A DNA stretch of 40,982 nucleotides from Desulfobacteraceae bacterium. Its GTDB lineage: Bacteria > Desulfobacterota > Desulfobacteria > Desulfobacterales > Desulfococcaceae. Location: positions 1 through 40,982 of the forward strand of contig JAABSQ010000625.1 in assembly GCA_011390315.1 (NCBI GenBank), written 5' to 3'. Every line of letters starts with the position of its first letter. The stretch's first letter is position 1. Position numbers and translations under genes: made by a program. The notes beneath the pieces were generated by a model that was given only the letters and a program-made list of their open reading frames with translations, did no database searches and was not told where the DNA came from. Below, piece after piece: positions 37,041 through 40,982 of the stretch.

Positions 37041-38747
37041 TCAGGTTTCTTCGATAATTATCTGAGCGGTTTTTCGGCCCTTCCACCGGTTCCACCGCAG
37101 TCTGAAAGCGACCCGGTCGAAGGCGTCGGCGATTCGGCCCCGGTCGATGTTGAACTGGATGGCGTTCATGGCGCGGGCCGAGGGGTTTCCCTGGCGCAGG
37201 CTCATCCGCCGGTGGCGTTTGCCCACGATCATGGAGGAGGAGACCCGAACCTTCCTGGCCAGAAAGAGCGGCTCCGGGTTGCCTTCTCCGAAGGGCAGCA
37301 GTCTCTCCAGTTCATCGATCAGGGAGTCGGTGACTTCATGGAAATTGAGTTCGCAGTCGATGTCGATGGTTTTGGTCAGCGGTTTACGGCCGACGGCCTT
37401 TGACGCCCAGGCTTCGAAATCGCTTCGAAAGGCGTCGATGCGGTCGGGTCGAATCTGAAGGCCCGCGGCCATAGGGTGGCCCCCGAATTTTTCCAGATGG
37501 ACCGAGCAGGCCTCCAGCCCCTCGTAGAGATTGATTCCCGGGATGCTTCTGCCGGACCCTTTGCCGATGCCGTTCCGGGAAGAGATCAGGATGGCGGGCC
37601 GAAAGAACCGGTCCGTCAGTTTGGAGGCGACGATGCCCAGCACCCCCTCATGCCAGTCCGGATGGGTCAGGACCAGAGCGTTGCGGCCGGTTTCCCCGGG
37701 ATCATCCCCGATCAGGGCGAGGGCCTTTTCCAAAATCCGCTTTTCGGTCTCCTGCCGCCGTCGGTTGAGCTGGTTCAGGGATTCGGCGATCTCTTCGGCC
37801 CGCCGAGGGTCTCGGGTGGTCAGCAGTTCCACGGCGGTTTTGGCGTGGTCGAGCCGGCCGGCCGCGTTCAGGCGGGGGGCCAGTCGAAAGGCGATGTCGT
37901 CGGTATCCCGAACCGCCTCTTTCACCCCGGCGGCCTTGAGCAGCGCGGTCAGGCCCGGCCGGCGCCCGGCGTTGATGACATCCATTCCGATCTTGGAGAG
38001 GATGCGGTTGTCTCCCACCAGGGGGACCATATCCGCAATGGTGCCCAGGGCCACCAGGTCTAGAAAATGCTTCAGGTTCGGCTCGGACCCGGGTTTCCAG
38101 AACCCTTTGTCCCGAAGGTGTTTTCGAAGGCAGACCACCAGCGCGAAAGCGACCCCGACCCCGGCCAGGTGGTCGAAACCGGCGGTGCAGTCGCTGCGCC
38201 GGGGATTGACCACCGCCGCCGCCGCCGGAGGGGAGGTGATGGTGTGGTGGTCGGTGATGATGACGTCGATGCCGCTTTCTCTGGCCGAACGGACCGCCTC
38301 ATGGCGGCTGGAGCCGCAGTCGACGGTAACGATCAGATCGGTTTCCCGGGGCAGGGCCACCCCGAAAACATGGTCCACCTGAAGGTCATACCCTTCATCG
38401 CACCGATGAGGAATATAAAAACCGGCATCCAGGCCGACCTGCCGGAAAAACTCCAGCAGCAGGGTGACGGCGGTGATGCCGTCGACATCATAGTCACCGA
38501 AAATCAAGACCCGCTCCCGATCCTCGATCGCCTGGGTGATCCGGCGGACCGCCGCATCCATATCCTTGATGGCAAAGGGCGGGCGAAGGTCGGCCAGGGA
38601 CAGGTTCATGTACCGGGAAATCCCGTCTTCGCCGTCGATGCCCCGGTTGGCCAGAACGGTGGCGGTAACGGGCGAGCAGCCCAGAATCCGCCGAATTCTA
38701 TCCACCTGATGCCGGTCGGGGGTTCGAATGTGCCATTCGTGATTCAT
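37041..38747 (-). CDS. recJ: Single-stranded-DNA-specific exonuclease RecJ
   Basis: LIFGDYDVDGITAVTLLLEF, DLIVTVDCGSSRHEAV, DVIITDHHT, LVALGTIADMVPL, APRLNAAGRLDHA. ATG 38747 (MNHEWHIRTPDRHQ) preferred. Confidence 0.95.
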   Translation of the reverse strand: MNHEWHIRTPDRHQVDRIRRILGCSPVTATVLANRGIDGEDGISRYMNLSLADLRPPFAIKDMDAAVRRITQAIEDRERVLIFGDYDVDGITAVTLLLEFFRQVGLDAGFYIPHRCDEGYDLQVDHVFGVALPRETDLIVTVDCGSSRHEAVRSARESGIDVIITDHHTITSPPAAAAVVNPRRSDCTAGFDHLAGVGVAFALVVCLRKHLRDKGFWKPGSEPNLKHFLDLVALGTIADMVPLVGDNRILSKIGMDVINAGRRPGLTALLKAAGVKEAVRDTDDIAFRLAPRLNAAGRLDHAKTAVELLTTRDPRRAEEIAESLNQLNRRRQETEKRILEKALALIGDDPGETGRNALVLTHPDWHEGVLGIVASKLTDRFFRPAILISSRNGIGKGSGRSIPGINLYEGLEACSVHLEKFGGHPMAAGLQIRPDRIDAFRSDFEAWASKAVGRKPLTKTIDIDCELNFHEVTDSLIDELERLLPFGEGNPEPLFLARKVRVSSSMIVGKRHRRMSLRQGNPSARAMNAIQFNIDRGRIADAFDRVAFRLRWNRWKGRKTAQIIIEET

Positions 38748-38862
38748 GGCGGGAAACATACCCCATTCACCCGATCCGGACAACAGCTAAATGGGGTTTA
38801 CTCGCGATTGCTGCCGAAACTTTTTCCGGAACGATTATCCGGAACTTTTATATTGATATCCC

Positions 38863-39192
38863 GTGAACGATGATGATAACCTTTACAATAAACTTGGAGC
38901 GAACTATGTTGTGAAGACCGTCAAACAGTATTACCGGGTGGACCGGCGAAAAATTCATTTTTTGAAATTCATCCTCGAAGGCTATGACGGCGTCGCACTC
39001 CTGAGCACCATCGATCCACGTTCGGGGATCGTGCGGGTCTGCATTTCACCCGGTTGCGAGGAGGAAGTAAAAGAAATTCTGCGGGAGGTGGCCGAAACGG
39101 TTCGAATCGAGCCGGTCGAATCTCCCCCCGAACCGGTCGAATCCAGTGGATCCGGCTTTGTTCGCCCCCGGAATTTTGAATACGACGTTTGA
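38863..39192 (+). CDS. DUF4911-like protein (GTG start)
   Basis: 109 aa, directly upstream of miaB; VDRRKIHFLKFILEGYDGVALLSTIDPRSGIVRVCISPGCEEEVKEIL. Confidence 0.65.
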   Translation: MNDDDNLYNKLGANYVVKTVKQYYRVDRRKIHFLKFILEGYDGVALLSTIDPRSGIVRVCISPGCEEEVKEILREVAETVRIEPVESPPEPVESSGSGFVRPRNFEYDV

Positions 39193-39205
39193 ATACAAGG
39201 TGGGA

Positions 39206-40615
39206 ATGGATCGTAACAAATATCTCTATATAAATACCATCGGATGTCAGATGAATGTCTACGACTCCGATCGCATCGCCACCCTGCTGCATCCCCTGGG
39301 ATACCGAAGGACCGATACCCCGGGCCGGGCCGATCTGGTGGTGGTCAACACCTGCGCCATTCGGGAAAAGGCCGAGCAGAAGGCCTTCAGCTTTCTGGGC
39401 CGACTGGCGGAGCTGAAACGGAAACGGCCGGAGATGATCATCGCCGTGGGCGGATGCGTGGCCCAGCAGGAAGGCCGTCATATCCTTACACGGGCGCCCT
39501 GCCTGGACCTGGTGTTCGGCACCGGGGCGATCGGGCGTCTTCCTCGAATGGTGGCCCGGGTCGAGTCCCGCCGATGCCGGATCGTGGATGTAGAAACGGG
39601 CGCCGAAATCGATGAATTCGAATATCCTCAGGGAGGAGCCGGCGAGGGGGCCGTCAGCCGGTTTGTGACCATTATGCAGGGATGCGACAATTTCTGCACC
39701 TACTGCGTGGTTCCCTATGTGCGGGGGCGCGAGATGAGCCGAAGACCCGAAGAGATCGTTCAGGAGATCGAGGGTCTGGTCCGGTCCGGGGTTCGGGAGG
39801 TCACGCTGTTGGGGCAGAACGTCAACAGCTACGGCAAAAAAGAAGGGTGGTGCGCCTTCAGCGAGCTGTTGGCGAGGATCAACGCCGTTCCGGGGCTGGC
39901 CCGGATTCGGTTTACCACCTCTCATCCCAAGGATTTGTCCGAAGATCTGATGACCGCCTTTCGGGACCTGGATAAGCTGTGCAATCACATCCATCTTCCG
40001 GTTCAGTCCGGGTCCGATGCGGTGCTGGACCGCATGAACCGGCGGTATACCCGGGCCGCCTATTTGAGCAAAGTCGAACGGTTGCGACGATGCCGGCCGG
40101 ATATCGCCATCACCTCGGATATCATCGTCGGTTTTCCGGGGGAAGGACGGGCCGACTTCGAGGCCACCCTGGATCTGATTCGAACGGTGGAATACGACAG
40201 CCTTTTCGCCTTCAAGTATTCGGACCGGCCCAATGCGCCGGCCGCCCGTTTTTCAGACGCGGTTTCCGAGGCGGAAAAAAGCGACCGCCTGCGGAAGGTC
40301 CTCGATCTTCAGGAATCCTACACCCTTCGCAAGCACCGCGCCCTGATCGGAACGACCGCCTGTGTGCTGGTGGACGGCCCGAGCAAAAGGCAGGAACAGG
40401 GGGAGACCGGGGCGGGGATTCAATGGAGCGGGCGCGCCGCCGACAATAAAATCGTCAACTTCACCGCATTGAAGGAAGACCTTTCCCCGCCGCCGGACCT
40501 GACCGGCCGACAGGTGCGGGTCGACATCGAGGATGCCTTTTTGCATTCCCTCGGCGGCAAAATGATAGTGCGTGAACCTTCACGTGTGAAAGGAGAAAAA
40601 ATTTATGCTGCATAA
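39206..40615 (+). CDS. miaB: tRNA-2-methylthio-N6-dimethylallyladenosine synthase
   Basis: YINTIGCQMNVYDSDRIA, VVNTCAIREKAEQKAFSFLGRL, radical-SAM QGCDNFCTYCVVPYVRGREMSR, LLGQNVNSYG. ATG 39206. Confidence 0.95.
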   Translation: MDRNKYLYINTIGCQMNVYDSDRIATLLHPLGYRRTDTPGRADLVVVNTCAIREKAEQKAFSFLGRLAELKRKRPEMIIAVGGCVAQQEGRHILTRAPCLDLVFGTGAIGRLPRMVARVESRRCRIVDVETGAEIDEFEYPQGGAGEGAVSRFVTIMQGCDNFCTYCVVPYVRGREMSRRPEEIVQEIEGLVRSGVREVTLLGQNVNSYGKKEGWCAFSELLARINAVPGLARIRFTTSHPKDLSEDLMTAFRDLDKLCNHIHLPVQSGSDAVLDRMNRRYTRAAYLSKVERLRRCRPDIAITSDIIVGFPGEGRADFEATLDLIRTVEYDSLFAFKYSDRPNAPAARFSDAVSEAEKSDRLRKVLDLQESYTLRKHRALIGTTACVLVDGPSKRQEQGETGAGIQWSGRAADNKIVNFTALKEDLSPPPDLTGRQVRVDIEDAFLHSLGGKMIVREPSRVKGEKIYAA

Positions 40616-40982
40616 GGTAAGCATAGCGGGTCTGACCATGGACCCGACCTCCAACACCCCGATCATTATCCTGAAATCGGATGAGGACAACCGGGCGGTG
40701 CCCATCTGGATCGGGCTGCTGGAGGCCACCTCCATCGTTTCGGCCCTTCAGGATATAAAATTCGATCGTCCCATGACCCACGACCTTTTCAAGAATTTTG
40801 CGGATCAGCTCCAAACCGAGGTGATCAAGGTGGAGGTCTGTGACCTGAAAGACAACACCTTTTTCGCCCGGATCCATTTCAATACCAACGGAGAAACCTT
40901 CGATATGGATGCCCGCCCCAGCGACGCCATCGCCATTGCCCTTCGAACCGGGGCCCCCATTTTCGTGGATGAAAAAGTGATC
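40605..40982 (+). CDS. Bifunctional nuclease family protein (BFN/DUF151), 3' partial
   Basis: Frame open from ATG 40605 to the window end: MLHKVSIAGLTMDPTSNTPIIILKSDEDNRAVPIWIGLLEATSIVSALQDIKFDRPMTHDLF...ARPSDAIAIALRTGAPIFVDEKVI. Overlaps the miaB stop by 11 nt. Absent from the ORF track, probably because it runs off the end. Confidence 0.88.
   Translation, partial: MLHKVSIAGLTMDPTSNTPIIILKSDEDNRAVPIWIGLLEATSIVSALQDIKFDRPMTHDLFKNFADQLQTEVIKVEVCDLKDNTFFARIHFNTNGETFDMDARPSDAIAIALRTGAPIFVDEKVI

Overview
This 40,982-nt, GC-rich window looks like a bacterial chromosomal core region. The lineage is probably Desulfobacterota/sulfate-reducer-like; that is an inference from korDABC, fhs and a Sec-type SelD, not a demonstrated assignment. 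I call about 30 protein-coding genes, mostly housekeeping: ubiG-like (partial), hotdog thioesterase, two tandem DUF2845 proteins, fhs, selD, a heterodimeric ABC exporter pair, an RNB-family exoribonuclease, a Cache-PAS-GGDEF protein, dnaE, guaB, a YrdC/YciO-family protein, a YkgJ-like cysteine-cluster protein, rpsA, cmk, hisC, korCBAD with an adjacent P-loop NTPase, NamZ/DUF1343, plsB, a fused MurU-AmgK-like protein, an alpha/beta hydrolase, a frameshifted RNase Z-like gene, recJ, a DUF4911-like protein, miaB and a partial bifunctional-nuclease gene. I saw no rRNA, tRNA, CRISPR array or transposon. The strongest non-trivial signal is that selD begins at 4398 and reads through an in-frame TGA (4464-4466), with a bacterial-SECIS-like hairpin just downstream (apical GGUC). 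It is therefore a predicted selenoprotein whose first 48 codons the ORF track misses. Other points of interest are a frameshift in the RNase Z-like gene, a fused MurU-AmgK-like enzyme near a NamZ-family gene, an acidic 9-aa tandem repeat at the N-terminus of ribosomal protein S1, a perfect 22-bp palindrome holding both stop codons of convergent dgc/dnaE, a ~110-nt nested inverted repeat between two other convergent genes, and a possibly leaderless RNB-family mRNA. I found no convincing wholly new multi-gene system.
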